From contig NZ_CP022203.1 in the NCBI RefSeq assembly GCF_002305895.1, positions 1,466,501-1,530,500 on the forward strand: DNA of 64,000 nt, written 5' to 3'. The stretch comes from Corallococcus macrosporus DSM 14697. Its GTDB lineage: Bacteria; Myxococcota; Myxococcia; Myxococcales; Myxococcaceae. The notes below the pieces were generated by a model. That model searched no databases and was not told where the DNA came from. It was given only the letters and a program-made list of their open reading frames with translations. A program made the translations under genes and the position numbers. Below, piece after piece: positions 11,475 to 19,484 of this stretch. Position 1 is the stretch's first letter. The number at the start of each line of letters is the position of its first letter.

Positions 11475-11843
11475 GGAGCGTCCCAGCGGAGAGGAGGCCG
11501 AGCGCCGCTCGGCCCCGAGCCGCGTCCAACCGCCGCGCGCGGTGGAAGTGGCGGGCGGGCGGTTCTGTGTGGCGAGACATGGCGCCGGTGTATCTCAGCA
11601 ACGGGTTGGGCTCCGCGTCCAGCACCACGCGGCGCGGATGCCCCTGTGCGGCCGTTCGCATGCCTTCTTCGTAGCTGACGTGAATGCTGGACGTCCAGGG
11701 TCTGGTGCTGGATGCCAGACGTTCAGCGACATGAGGCGGCAGGCGAAGGGAACTCCCCGCCGGGTCGCATCTTGGGTAGGTTGCGCGCCCGATTGGGAGG
11801 GCGTCCTCATGACCGAGGGCCGGAAAGCCAGGAGAAGGGCGCC
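11475..11843. other. 369-bp divergent intergenic region (XRE / kinase)
   Basis: I find no convincing gene here; the frames that cross it are short and lack family features. It must hold both divergent promoters. The only clear structure is the palindromic cluster at 11687-11726, described separately. Confidence 0.5.
11687..11726. promoter_or_regulatory. Palindrome cluster upstream of the Ser/Thr kinase gene
   Basis: Contains the perfect 12-bp palindrome CTGGACGTCCAG (11687-11698), the inverted repeat CTGG-ATG-CCAG (11708-11718) and AGACGTTCAG (11717-11726), which repeats GGACGTCCAG (11689-11698) with two mismatches at a 28-bp shift. The TGGAC/GTCCA arms are shared with the sites at 9866-9908. 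It is a candidate operator for the adjacent XRE regulator, about 120 bp before the kinase start. Confidence 0.45.
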
Positions 11844-13682
11844 ATGAGGGTGAGGGAGCCTGCCCTCGCGGAGCTTTCTCCCGGAGCCCAGGTGATGGGC
11901 TACACGGTGGAGCGCCGGTTGGGCAGTGGCGGCTTCGGGGCCGTGTATCTCGCGCGGTGCGAGGGGCGGGCCTATGCGCTCAAGTTGTTGGACCTGGCGC
12001 GCGTGGGCGGGCGGGTGGAGCGCGAAGTCTCCATCCTGCTGAAGCTGGACCACCCCAACGTGGTGGGCATTCACGGCTTCGGGGTGTGGCCGGTGGCGTC
12101 CCCTACGCTCGGCGTCATCGTCATGGAGTACGTGGAAGGGCGGCAGTTGGACGTCTGGGCGTCCGAGGAGAACCCCTCTGCGCGGCAGGTGGCGCGCGTG
12201 GTGCTGGACGTGGCGCGGGCGCTGGAGGCTTCCCACGAGGCGGGAGTGCTTCACCGCGACGTGAAGGAGCTCAACGTCATGGTGCGCGCCTCGGATGGCG
12301 TGGCCAAGCTGGTGGACTTCGGTGTCGGGGACTACGCGGGGGCACCCGGAATCACAGTGGACATCCTCCCGCCAGGGACACCCGAGTACCGCTCCCCGGA
12401 GGCGTGGAGCTTCTTCCGGCGGAACGCCCGCGTGCCAAGGGCCTTCTTCACACCGGGCGCCTCGGACGACCTGTGGGCGCTGGGCGTGGTCCTCTACCGG
12501 CTCTTGACGGCGCGCCCGCCCTTTCCGACCGACCACTTCATGTTGGCGGATGCCGTCATCGCGAACGAGGCGCTTCCTCCGTGTCAGGTGAATGACCGGG
12601 TGCCCGTGGCGCTCAGCGAGGTGTGCATGGCGCTGCTGGCGAAGACGCCGGCCTCGCGGACGCCGAGCGCGGGGGCGCTTCGTGTAGCGCTGGAGGCGCT
12701 CCTTCAAGGAGCGGACGCGGCCTGGGACGTTCCGCTGTGCGACGCCTACGGCGAGGACACGGCGACGACGGAAGGGGGGATGGACAGTCACGAGCAGTGG
12801 CTGAACGAACCGCTGCGCCGGCCCCGGCGTGGGAAGCGGCCGAAGCGGGAGCTGCCGCCCCTGTGGGAGGGACCGGCTCTGCTGATGGAAGCGGAGGCCG
12901 CTGCGGCACGGACGCCAAGGCCCGTGCGCAGCTCCCGAGGCTGGCGCATGGGGGCCATGGCGTTGCTCGTGGGGTGCGTCTCAGCGGGGCTGGTGTGGGG
13001 CTGGCGCACGCCACGCGTCGCGGTGCCTGCGCCGACCCGTCAGGAAGTAGCGCGGCCTGGGAGTTCGTCCCAAGCTGTCCGCGCCGCAGCTCTCCCCTCT
13101 GGCGCGGAGTCCACCCCTGCGGCCGTCGCTGCCCCTGCGATGCTGCCCGAGGCCACACCCGTGAAGATGGAGAAGACCGAGAGCCCGACGCCACCGAAGC
13201 CCGCCAGGAAGGGCGCTGGCGCCATGCGAAGGCCGATTGTCGCCGCTGCGGCCTGTATGGGGTTGGCGTGCCCTGGCGCGCAGGTGCGCCCACCGCCTCC
13301 CCCTGAGCCGTGTCCTGAGCGCGCTGTCGAGGTGATGGAGAGGTTGGGCGTCAAGGTGGGAGACCACTGGGGCGTGACCTTTCTGGTCGACCATCCGCAG
13401 GTCATCAAGGTGACCGATGGCCCGGCGGAGCTGCGGCTGCTCGCTGATTGGAACCGCATGCCGGACGGCACGCTCTTCTCCGGGAGACTCATCGTGAGTG
13501 ACCGGGTCTACGGGCGGTTCACCCATGCGCGCACCCGTGATGGGAAGCGCTTCCCCGTTTGCTTGGAGCTGGAATCCGAGTCCCTGGTGAAGGGCCTGGC
13601 GAGAGAGCCAGGGGATGACAGCCCCGCGTCGGCGCGCGTCTTCACGACTGGGGACGTGAGAGCGGTGGATGCGTTTGATTGA
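11844..13682 (+). CDS. Transmembrane Ser/Thr protein kinase with extra C-terminal module
   Basis: A 612-aa protein with an apparently active Hanks-type kinase at residues 20-290: Gly-loop GSGGFG (27-32), Lys47 in YALKLL, Glu61, catalytic loop HRDVKELN (137-144), DFG (158-160) and SPE in the activation segment. A Lys/Arg-rich juxtamembrane stretch (325-337) precedes one transmembrane helix at about 368-387, then a Pro/Ala-rich linker. From residue 461 the chain contains a signal-peptide-like segment (MRRPIVAAAACMGLACPGA) followed by about 120 residues with mixed alpha/beta character. The ATG at 11844 has AGGAGAAGGG upstream (11830-11839) and is preferred over the longer frame from 11712. The kinase domain should be cytoplasmic and the C-terminus outside. 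The DUF2381 gene follows 35 bp downstream, so the two are likely co-transcribed. Confidence 0.9.
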   Translation: MRVREPALAELSPGAQVMGYTVERRLGSGGFGAVYLARCEGRAYALKLLDLARVGGRVEREVSILLKLDHPNVVGIHGFGVWPVASPTLGVIVMEYVEGRQLDVWASEENPSARQVARVVLDVARALEASHEAGVLHRDVKELNVMVRASDGVAKLVDFGVGDYAGAPGITVDILPPGTPEYRSPEAWSFFRRNARVPRAFFTPGASDDLWALGVVLYRLLTARPPFPTDHFMLADAVIANEALPPCQVNDRVPVALSEVCMALLAKTPASRTPSAGALRVALEALLQGADAAWDVPLCDAYGEDTATTEGGMDSHEQWLNEPLRRPRRGKRPKRELPPLWEGPALLMEAEAAAARTPRPVRSSRGWRMGAMALLVGCVSAGLVWGWRTPRVAVPAPTRQEVARPGSSSQAVRAAALPSGAESTPAAVAAPAMLPEATPVKMEKTESPTPPKPARKGAGAMRRPIVAAAACMGLACPGAQVRPPPPPEPCPERAVEVMERLGVKVGDHWGVTFLVDHPQVIKVTDGPAELRLLADWNRMPDGTLFSGRLIVSDRVYGRFTHARTRDGKRFPVCLELESESLVKGLAREPGDDSPASARVFTTGDVRAVDAFD

Positions 13683-13717
13683 TGCGGCGCGGTGCCGCAT
13701 GAGGGAGTCGCGGACGG

Positions 13718-14629
13718 ATGCGTGCAACATCACCGGTCATTCTCCTCCTGGTCGCGCTCGTGGCGGAGGGGGCCCAGGCTCAGGGAGCCCTGGCGTCGGG
13801 GAGCGGCGCTCGGCGCATTGAGCTGGGGCCAGATGATTCCGGGGCACTGACAGAGATCGCGGTCAGCCCCGGCTTGTCCACCGTGATTCTCTTCGATTCA
13901 GAACTGGCTCAAGACGGGGTCGCCGTGGAGGGGAGCAGCAGCTTCTCGAATGTCGACATCGGCCGCACGACGATGCGGTTGGTTCCCTCGGGGCGGGGGC
14001 AGCCTGGGGAGAAGTTCCGAATGTCGGTGCGGTTCCGCGACGGCGCGGCACCTCCTGGCGCGTCGTTCCTGCTGACAATTCATCCCGCACGCGCGGACAG
14101 CGTCGTCGAGGTGTATCGGAACGCGAGGACCGTGGAGTCGTACCAGCAGGAGGCGCGGGAGGCGCGCTCCGAGACGCTGCGCTGCATGGAAGAAAACGCG
14201 CGCCTGGTGGCGGAGCGTGGTGCCCCGGGGGGGCTGGCCGGACTGCTTGCGACAGGCGGCGTCGATGCGAACGGTGTGGCTGGCTGGAGCGTGACCAACA
14301 CGGTTGCCTCAGACCCGAGGAACGCCCTCAAGCCTTTCAGGGTCCAGAGCTACCGCGCGAAGGCCCGCGTCGCGCTTGAAGTCTTACTGCATGACCTGCG
14401 GGGAGAACGGCCGTGGGTTGTCAGTGGCGCCACGCTTCGCGGTTCTCCAGGAACCGAGCTGAAAGTGCTCAATGTCTGGCAGTCATCGCCCATCACATCG
14501 GGCCAGACTGCCAGGGTGGTTGTCGAAGCGGAAGCGCCGGCCGAATCAGCACGCGGTGCATTCTCACTCAAGCTGTGGGAGGCCGACGGCCCCCGGACGG
14601 TCACGATTGGCAACGTGACGTTCCCCTGA
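13718..14629 (+). CDS. DUF2381 (TIGR02268) family exported protein
   Basis: A 303-aa protein with a Sec signal peptide (MRATSPVILLLVALVAEGAQA). The body fits the Myxococcus paralogous family TIGR02268/DUF2381: ARRIELGPDDSG near the N-terminus, ELAQDGVAVEG, RMSVRFRDGAAP with beta-rich spacing, then a charged helical stretch (about residues 125-160) and a C-terminal beta-domain ending in TVTIGNVTFP. No function is established for the family; its members in myxobacteria are often next to Ser/Thr kinase genes, as here. It sits 35 bp after the kinase stop and 130 bp before the first toxin gene, so it could belong to either unit. Periplasmic location is expected. Confidence 0.82.
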   Translation: MRATSPVILLLVALVAEGAQAQGALASGSGARRIELGPDDSGALTEIAVSPGLSTVILFDSELAQDGVAVEGSSSFSNVDIGRTTMRLVPSGRGQPGEKFRMSVRFRDGAAPPGASFLLTIHPARADSVVEVYRNARTVESYQQEAREARSETLRCMEENARLVAERGAPGGLAGLLATGGVDANGVAGWSVTNTVASDPRNALKPFRVQSYRAKARVALEVLLHDLRGERPWVVSGATLRGSPGTELKVLNVWQSSPITSGQTARVVVEAEAPAESARGAFSLKLWEADGPRTVTIGNVTFP

Positions 14630-14759
14630 ATCGCCAGGTGGGAGCGTCTGCGTCATGGCGTCAGGCTTTGCCAGTGCAGCGGTTCACCTGAAAGTGTCAG
14701 GCATGTGTGCCAGGGTTTCCGCCGCTTGCCTTTCCATGAGGGAGGCGCGGGGGTGAGGA

Positions 14760-16316
14760 ATGCGTGCTGGCCATTGGGTGGTGGGAGTCGCCCTGCTTCT
14801 CACGGGCTGCGCCGGGGTTGAGTCGTCGACTCGCAGGGAGACGTTCCATCAGCGCGCGGCGCTTCCGGGGGAGCGGTGGACCGCTTCGGGCGAGGACGCC
14901 GAGTACGAGCCCGAGGCCGAAGCGGCGGAAGGCGCGTCCAGGCAACCGCTTCACCGGCGCCACCTGTTCCGGGACGGGATGCTCCTGGGAGGGGCGCGCG
15001 GGCAGGAGGACGAATTCGACGTCCTGCTTCGCAACGCGGGACTCGAAGCACGGGACGCGCGGCCTGTTGCGGGCAACCCACTCACTCCGAAGCACGCGGC
15101 GCGACTCCTCCAAGCGTTGATGGGGAGGGACGTGACGCTGGGCCAGTTCCCTGCGCGGCTCGCGGTGGGCTTCCTGCTGCGGGAGGTGCTGGCGACGGGG
15201 GAGGTGTCGCGGGCCGAGTTGGTGCGCCGGGTGGAGCGCTTCAGGCACCTGGCGGTGCTGCGGCCAGACGGGCGGCTTGCGTGGGTGCGCAGCGGACGGA
15301 CGCAGCAGCGGGTGGCGGACGTCGGGTGGAAGGACGGAGCCTTCCGCGCCCATGGCTTCGAGTTGGGGCGCTTCTACGACGGGCGGACGGGTGTCTTCCG
15401 GCTGCTGAATGATGAGCTGCGGGAGGAGAGCGGCTTCCCGCTGGCGGACGTCCACGATGATGCGGACGTCGTCAGCCGCACGCTGGACGGGGCGGAGGAG
15501 GCCTTCGTCGGGCTGGCCCTCGCGGTGGGGAAGTTCTTCTCGACGTCTCCGGCGGACAACCTCGAGGCACTTCGGGAGATGCCCGCCGCCGTGGTGGCGT
15601 TGCTGAAGTCGTCTCCCGAGTACCTGGAGCGCTTCCGGTACATGACGCGGGGCGAGCAGGTACAAGCCGTCTCCAAGCTGGTGACGAACCTCATCGCCAC
15701 CTGGGGGACGGCGTCGGCCGCGACGCGTACGTTGGAGGGGACGGCGCTCGCCACGGCGGAAGTGCCCGCGCTCGTCTTGTCCGCCCAGGGCACCGTCGCG
15801 ATGCGACTTGTGGCGGCGCCGGTGGGGCGCGCGGCGGCGGTGCTGAGCGGCGGGCCTGGGGCGGCCATCATTCTTCAGCGGGCGGGCACCGCCGCGAAGG
15901 ACGGCGCACCGTCGAAGGGGCCCGGCCAGTGGGGGCCGGCGAAGGAGTCCATGTCCCCACGGGCCCGGCGCTACCAGGAACAAATCGCGGGACATTCAGC
16001 GGACGAGGCATACTGGGTCGGAGGCGTCGGCAGGGACAGGGGAGGCGTGAAGTTCGATGGGTTCGATGCAGGGGTGCTGCTGGAGGCGAAGGGGCCGGGC
16101 TATGCCAGGTTCTTCGAAGAACTCGACCCGAAACGCTGGTTCAAAAACTCGGGGGCGAAGGCTCTTGGCGAACAGGCGCTCCGACAGGTGAAGGCGGCCA
16201 AAGGGATGCCCATTCGTTGGCACGTAGCAGAGGAAACCGCTGTCCCTGCACTTCGGAAGCTACTTCAGGACAGAGGAATTAAAGGGATCGAGGTTGTTTT
16301 CACACCTCCCCTTTGA
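14760..16316 (+). CDS. Lipoprotein toxin with Tox-REase-5-like nuclease C-terminus (copy 1)
   Basis: A 518-aa lipoprotein. The type II signal is clear: MRAGHWVVGVALLLTGC, with Cys17 as the lipid-attachment residue. Residues 18-389 are a conserved carrier region of unknown fold, with a hydrophobic Ala/Gly-rich segment at about 325-375. The C-terminal tip (about 390-518) carries the Tox-REase-5 signature VKFDGFDAGVLLEAKGPGY, giving a PD-(D/E)xK-type set of Asp433, Glu442 and Lys444. It is therefore a predicted DNase-like toxin. An Imm52-like gene follows after 13 nt. A lipid-anchored nuclease with a conserved carrier and variable tip resembles the SitA toxins transferred between myxobacterial cells by TraA/TraB outer-membrane exchange; membership in a named Sit family is not shown here. 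GAGGGAGG in the leader is the likely ribosome-site region. Confidence 0.85.
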   Translation: MRAGHWVVGVALLLTGCAGVESSTRRETFHQRAALPGERWTASGEDAEYEPEAEAAEGASRQPLHRRHLFRDGMLLGGARGQEDEFDVLLRNAGLEARDARPVAGNPLTPKHAARLLQALMGRDVTLGQFPARLAVGFLLREVLATGEVSRAELVRRVERFRHLAVLRPDGRLAWVRSGRTQQRVADVGWKDGAFRAHGFELGRFYDGRTGVFRLLNDELREESGFPLADVHDDADVVSRTLDGAEEAFVGLALAVGKFFSTSPADNLEALREMPAAVVALLKSSPEYLERFRYMTRGEQVQAVSKLVTNLIATWGTASAATRTLEGTALATAEVPALVLSAQGTVAMRLVAAPVGRAAAVLSGGPGAAIILQRAGTAAKDGAPSKGPGQWGPAKESMSPRARRYQEQIAGHSADEAYWVGGVGRDRGGVKFDGFDAGVLLEAKGPGYARFFEELDPKRWFKNSGAKALGEQALRQVKAAKGMPIRWHVAEETAVPALRKLLQDRGIKGIEVVFTPPL

Positions 16317-16329
16317 TGAGGAGACGAGA

Positions 16330-17052
16330 GTGGTGGAGACTTACTATGCCGCTGCATACTGGCGCGCGCGCAAGGAATCATCGGATGAATGCGCATCTCG
16401 CGTGGTGGCCTTGCTCGAATCTATCGCTGGAGTTGAGGCGTCGTTCGCTAGCTGGTTCAGGCAGAGCAAGGCGCGAAAGGACGCTTGGAAAAAGCCGGTC
16501 ACGCCCAATCAGGCTGAACTCGCAAAGGCGCTGGAGCGCACCAAGGATCGGCATCATGAAGATCTTGGTTATCGAATAGGCGGATGGAACGGCGCCTCTG
16601 AAGATTCCGACGCATGCAGTTTTGATGCAGCCGTGGGCATCTACTCCGAATGGGTTAACAACTTCTGGCTCTTTGAGCTGCCCATTCACGGTGCAAGTGC
16701 TGAACGCGTCTTGACGGCACGAGTTTTAAGCGGGCTTCTTAGGAGCATGGCGACAGCATTAGACCCTGATTGGGGTGTTGCCATGTCTCATGCACATCGG
16801 GAAATTGCCGACTCAACCGGACGGGCAAATGTCCAGATTGGGTGGGTGACGTACCTCGCGCGTCATCGGGGCACGGTGCCGCCGCTTCCTGCCCCCGTGC
16901 GCATCGAGCAGGTAGAGGACAAGGGCACCCTCATCGTTCTCACACCCGAGCGCTTCACGGCGGACAACCCGGAGCATGTGGCGCTGGCTGAGCGGGTGCG
17001 GGAGCTGCTGGACCGGGCCGGGCTCTTGAAGCCGCTCCAGGCCAAACCATAG
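16330..17052 (+). CDS. Imm52-like immunity protein (copy 1)
   Basis: A 240-aa cytoplasmic protein that should neutralise the toxin encoded 13 nt upstream. The N-terminus VETYYAAAYWRARKES and the following ECASRVVALLESIAGVEASFASWF, then GWNGASED, fit Imm52. I chose GTG 16330 because it aligns exactly with the ATG of the paralogue at 18709 and has GAGGAG at 16318-16323. A longer frame from a TTG at 16294 would overlap the toxin stop. About the last 65 residues (from VPPLPAPVRIEQV) are almost identical to those of the paralogue, while the remainder is strongly divergent. The divergent part has lower GC than its surroundings, pointing to transfer or exchange. Confidence 0.82.
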   Translation: MVETYYAAAYWRARKESSDECASRVVALLESIAGVEASFASWFRQSKARKDAWKKPVTPNQAELAKALERTKDRHHEDLGYRIGGWNGASEDSDACSFDAAVGIYSEWVNNFWLFELPIHGASAERVLTARVLSGLLRSMATALDPDWGVAMSHAHREIADSTGRANVQIGWVTYLARHRGTVPPLPAPVRIEQVEDKGTLIVLTPERFTADNPEHVALAERVRELLDRAGLLKPLQAKP

Positions 17053-17161
17053 GAGCGGATGAGGAGGCTCGGCATCCCTGGATGGATGCTTGGACGTGTC
17101 AGGCGCGCGTGCCAGGATTTCCACCGATTGCCTTTCCCTGAGGGAGGCGCGGGGGTGAGGA

Positions 17162-18694
17162 ATGCGTGCTGGCCATTGGGTGGTGGGTGTCGCCCTGCTT
17201 CTCACGGGCTGCGCCGGGGTTGAGTCGTCGACTCGCAGGGAGACGCTCCATCAGCGCGCGGCGCTTCCGGGGGAGCGGTGGACCGCTTCGGGCGAGGACG
17301 CCGAGTACGAGCCCGAGGCCGAAGCGGCGGAAGGCGCGTCCAGGCAACCGCTTCACCGGCGCCACCTGTTCCGGGACGGGATGCTCCTGGGAGGGGCGCG
17401 CGGGCAGGAGGATGAATTCGACGTCCTGCTTCGCAACGCGGGCCTGGAAGCACGGGACGCGCGGCCTGTCGCGGGCAACCCACTCACTCCGAAGCACGCG
17501 GCGCGACTCCTCCAAGCGTTGATGGGGAGGGACGTGACGCTGGGCCAGTTCCCGGCGCGGCTCGCGGTGGGCTTCATGCTGCGGGAGGTGCTGGCGACGG
17601 GGGAGGTGTCGCGGGCCGAGTTGGCGCGCCGGGTGGAGCGCTTCAGGTACGTGGCGGTGCTGCGGCCAGACGGGCGGCTTGCGTGGGTGCGCAGCGGACG
17701 GACGCAGCAGCGGGTGGCGGACGTCGGGTGGAAGGACGGAGCCTTCCGCGCCCATGGCTTCGAGTTGGGGCGCTTCTACGACGGGCGGACGGGAGTCTTC
17801 CGGCTGCTGGACGATGAGCTGCGGGAGGAGAGCGGCTTCCCGCTGGCGGACGTGCATGATGATGCGGACGTCGTCAGCCGCACGCTGGACGGGGCGGAGG
17901 AGGCCTTCGTCGGGCTGGCCCTCGCGGTGGGGAAGTTCTTCTCGACGTCGCCAGCGGAGAGCCTCGCGGCGCTGAGGGAGCTGCCGGCCGGGGTGGTGGC
18001 GCTGTTGAGGTCGTCCCCCGAGTACCTGGAGCGCTTCGGGTACATGACCCGGGGTGAGCAGGTGCAGGCCGTCTCGAAGCTGGTGACGAACCTCATCGCC
18101 ACCTGGGGGACGGCGTCGGCCGCGACGCGTACGTTGGAGGGGACGGCGCTCGCCACGGCGGAAGTGCCCGCGCTCGTCTTGTCCGCCCAGGGCACCGTCG
18201 CGATGCGACTTGTGGCGGCGCCGGTGGGGCGCGCGGCGGCGGTGCTGAGCGGCGGGCCTGGGGCGGCCATCATCCTTCAGCGGGCTGACACCGCTGCGAA
18301 GGACGGCGCACCGTCGAAGGGGCCCGGGCGCTGGCGGCCTGCCAAGGAGCACATGGAGGAACCTGCCCGAAGGTATCAGGCCCAGGTCGCTTCAGCGCCC
18401 GAGGGACAGGTTTACGAGATCGACAACGTGAAGTTCGATGGGTTCAACGGTGCCTCGTTGCTAGAGGCAAAAGGTCCAGGCTATGAGAAGTTTCTTGGGC
18501 AGGGTGTGGAGCAAGGAGGATGGTTCGAGGGGTTCATGGGCATGGTCAAACAAGCGAGGAGCCAACAACGTGTTTCCCGTGGGTTCCCCATTGAGTGGCA
18601 CTGTGCGGAGAGCCGGGTCGCGGACTATGTGCGAGTTCTCTTCAGGCGAAACGGCTTGGGAAGAATCTCAGTCATCCACACGCCGCCGAACTGA
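17162..18694 (+). CDS. Lipoprotein toxin with Tox-REase-5-like nuclease C-terminus (copy 2)
   Basis: A 510-aa paralogue of the toxin at 14760. By manual alignment, 375 of the first 389 residues are identical, and seven of the 14 changes cluster at residues 266-293. The lipobox and Cys17 are the same. The tip (about 390-510) has the same nuclease signature in a different sequence context: NVKFDGFNGASLLEAKGPGY with Asp425, Glu434 and Lys436, then an unrelated-looking helical stretch (VEQGGWFEGFMGMVKQARS) and FPIEWHCAE. The ending HTPPN parallels FTPPL of copy 1. The shared nuclease class with a divergent tip suggests a toxin of the same activity but different immunity specificity. The immunity gene starts 14 nt after the stop. 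Confidence 0.85.
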   Translation: MRAGHWVVGVALLLTGCAGVESSTRRETLHQRAALPGERWTASGEDAEYEPEAEAAEGASRQPLHRRHLFRDGMLLGGARGQEDEFDVLLRNAGLEARDARPVAGNPLTPKHAARLLQALMGRDVTLGQFPARLAVGFMLREVLATGEVSRAELARRVERFRYVAVLRPDGRLAWVRSGRTQQRVADVGWKDGAFRAHGFELGRFYDGRTGVFRLLDDELREESGFPLADVHDDADVVSRTLDGAEEAFVGLALAVGKFFSTSPAESLAALRELPAGVVALLRSSPEYLERFGYMTRGEQVQAVSKLVTNLIATWGTASAATRTLEGTALATAEVPALVLSAQGTVAMRLVAAPVGRAAAVLSGGPGAAIILQRADTAAKDGAPSKGPGRWRPAKEHMEEPARRYQAQVASAPEGQVYEIDNVKFDGFNGASLLEAKGPGYEKFLGQGVEQGGWFEGFMGMVKQARSQQRVSRGFPIEWHCAESRVADYVRVLFRRNGLGRISVIHTPPN

Positions 18695-18708
18695 GTAGGG
18701 GCTAGGGA

Positions 18709-19422
18709 ATGGTCGACAGCTACTATTCTGGCGTGTATTGGCCTGGACGACCTGAGTCGCTAGAGGCCTACTCCCGGCGAGCCGAGCTTTTTTTTCGGAA
18801 CCTGTCTGCCGTGGATCAAAGCCTTGCAAGATGGTTTGAACAGGCTGCTTCTCGGGATGCTGCCCTCAAAACCGAATTCTTGCCGAGTGCCGAGACCTTC
18901 CTTGGCTTGTTTGCGAAGAAGAAGTATCGAATCGGGGATGGTGAGATCTTCTTCGCGGCGTGGAATGGAGAGTCCAGCGCGAGTAGTGTGGTCAACTTTT
19001 CTTGTGGCTCTCCATCGCCTCAGACAGTGGACCTCTGCGTGTGGGCCCCTCCGTCAATCGGGGATGTCGCGGGGCGACTCTTGTCTGCGCCCATGCTCAC
19101 GCAAGTGATGCGCGCGATGGTGCTGGCATGGGAACCTGAGTGGGGGGTCTTTACGTCTGACCGTCATCGCGACGCCGTATCCGAGTTCGCGGACACCGGC
19201 ACGTTCGTGGGATGGGGGACATACCTTTCGCGGAATCGGGGCGTAGTGCCCCCGCTTCCTGCCCCCGTTCGCATCGAGCAGGTAAAGGACAAGGGCACCC
19301 TCATCGTTCTCACGCCCGAGCGCTTCACAGTCGGCAACCCGGAGCATGTGGCGCTGGCTGAGCGGGTGCGGGAGCTGTTGGACCGGGCCGGACTCTTGAA
19401 GCCGCTCCAGGCCCAGCCGTAG
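18709..19422 (+). CDS. Imm52-like immunity protein (copy 2)
   Basis: A 237-aa protein, the presumed antidote to toxin copy 2. It begins MVDSYYSGVYWPGRPES, followed by SRRAELFFRNLSAVDQSLARWFEQA and AAWNGESSAS, matching the Imm52 pattern seen in copy 1. The central region differs strongly from copy 1, but from VPPLPAPVRIEQV the last 65 or so residues are nearly identical (for example TLIVLTPERFTVGNPEHVALAERV). Base use in the 5' two thirds is unusual for this genome, with an 8-T run at about 18788 and several A/T-ending codons, which supports recent acquisition of the variable part. Confidence 0.82.
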   Translation: MVDSYYSGVYWPGRPESLEAYSRRAELFFRNLSAVDQSLARWFEQAASRDAALKTEFLPSAETFLGLFAKKKYRIGDGEIFFAAWNGESSASSVVNFSCGSPSPQTVDLCVWAPPSIGDVAGRLLSAPMLTQVMRAMVLAWEPEWGVFTSDRHRDAVSEFADTGTFVGWGTYLSRNRGVVPPLPAPVRIEQVKDKGTLIVLTPERFTVGNPEHVALAERVRELLDRAGLLKPLQAQP

Positions 19423-19437
19423 GCGCCAGGCCGAATT

Positions 19438-19453
19438 GGAGCGGGTCCGCTCC
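19438..19453. terminator. Possible small terminator hairpin after the immunity gene
   Basis: GGAGCG-GGTC-CGCTCC forms a 6-bp stem with a 4-nt loop in the 62-bp gap between the second immunity gene and the convergent comF gene. There is no T-run, so support is weak. Confidence 0.3.
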
Positions 19454-19484
19454 TCCCAGAAGCAGCTCGCCAATCGCCTTCCGC

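Larger units (their letters stand above)
14694..17095 (+). repeat. Tandem duplication, copy 1 (toxin-immunity unit)
   Basis: The first of two tandem units with a period of 2402 bp. The leader begins at GTGTCAGGC (14694) and the toxin ATG is at 14760. The leader, the first 389 toxin codons and about the last 65 immunity codons match copy 2 closely at base level. The section between (about 15927-16875) does not match and has visibly lower GC. Confidence 0.88.
17096..19422 (+). repeat. Tandem duplication, copy 2 (toxin-immunity unit)
   Basis: The second unit, shifted by 2402 bp from copy 1. Leader 17096-17161 matches 14694-14759 with only a few differences, and the toxin gene matches to about 18329. 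Homology returns at about 19247 inside the immunity gene and runs to its stop. No third copy follows; comF begins on the other strand after 62 bp. Confidence 0.88.

Noticed and set aside
14697-15995. Long antisense frames in both copies of the toxin gene (also 17099-18352)
   Set aside because: Their conservation simply follows duplication of the toxin gene; composition is Arg/His/Pro-rich and no start signal is seen.
16294-16329. TTG at 16294 as the start of the first immunity gene
   Set aside because: It overlaps the toxin's end, is a rare start, and GTG 16330 aligns exactly with the paralogue start and has its own ribosome site.
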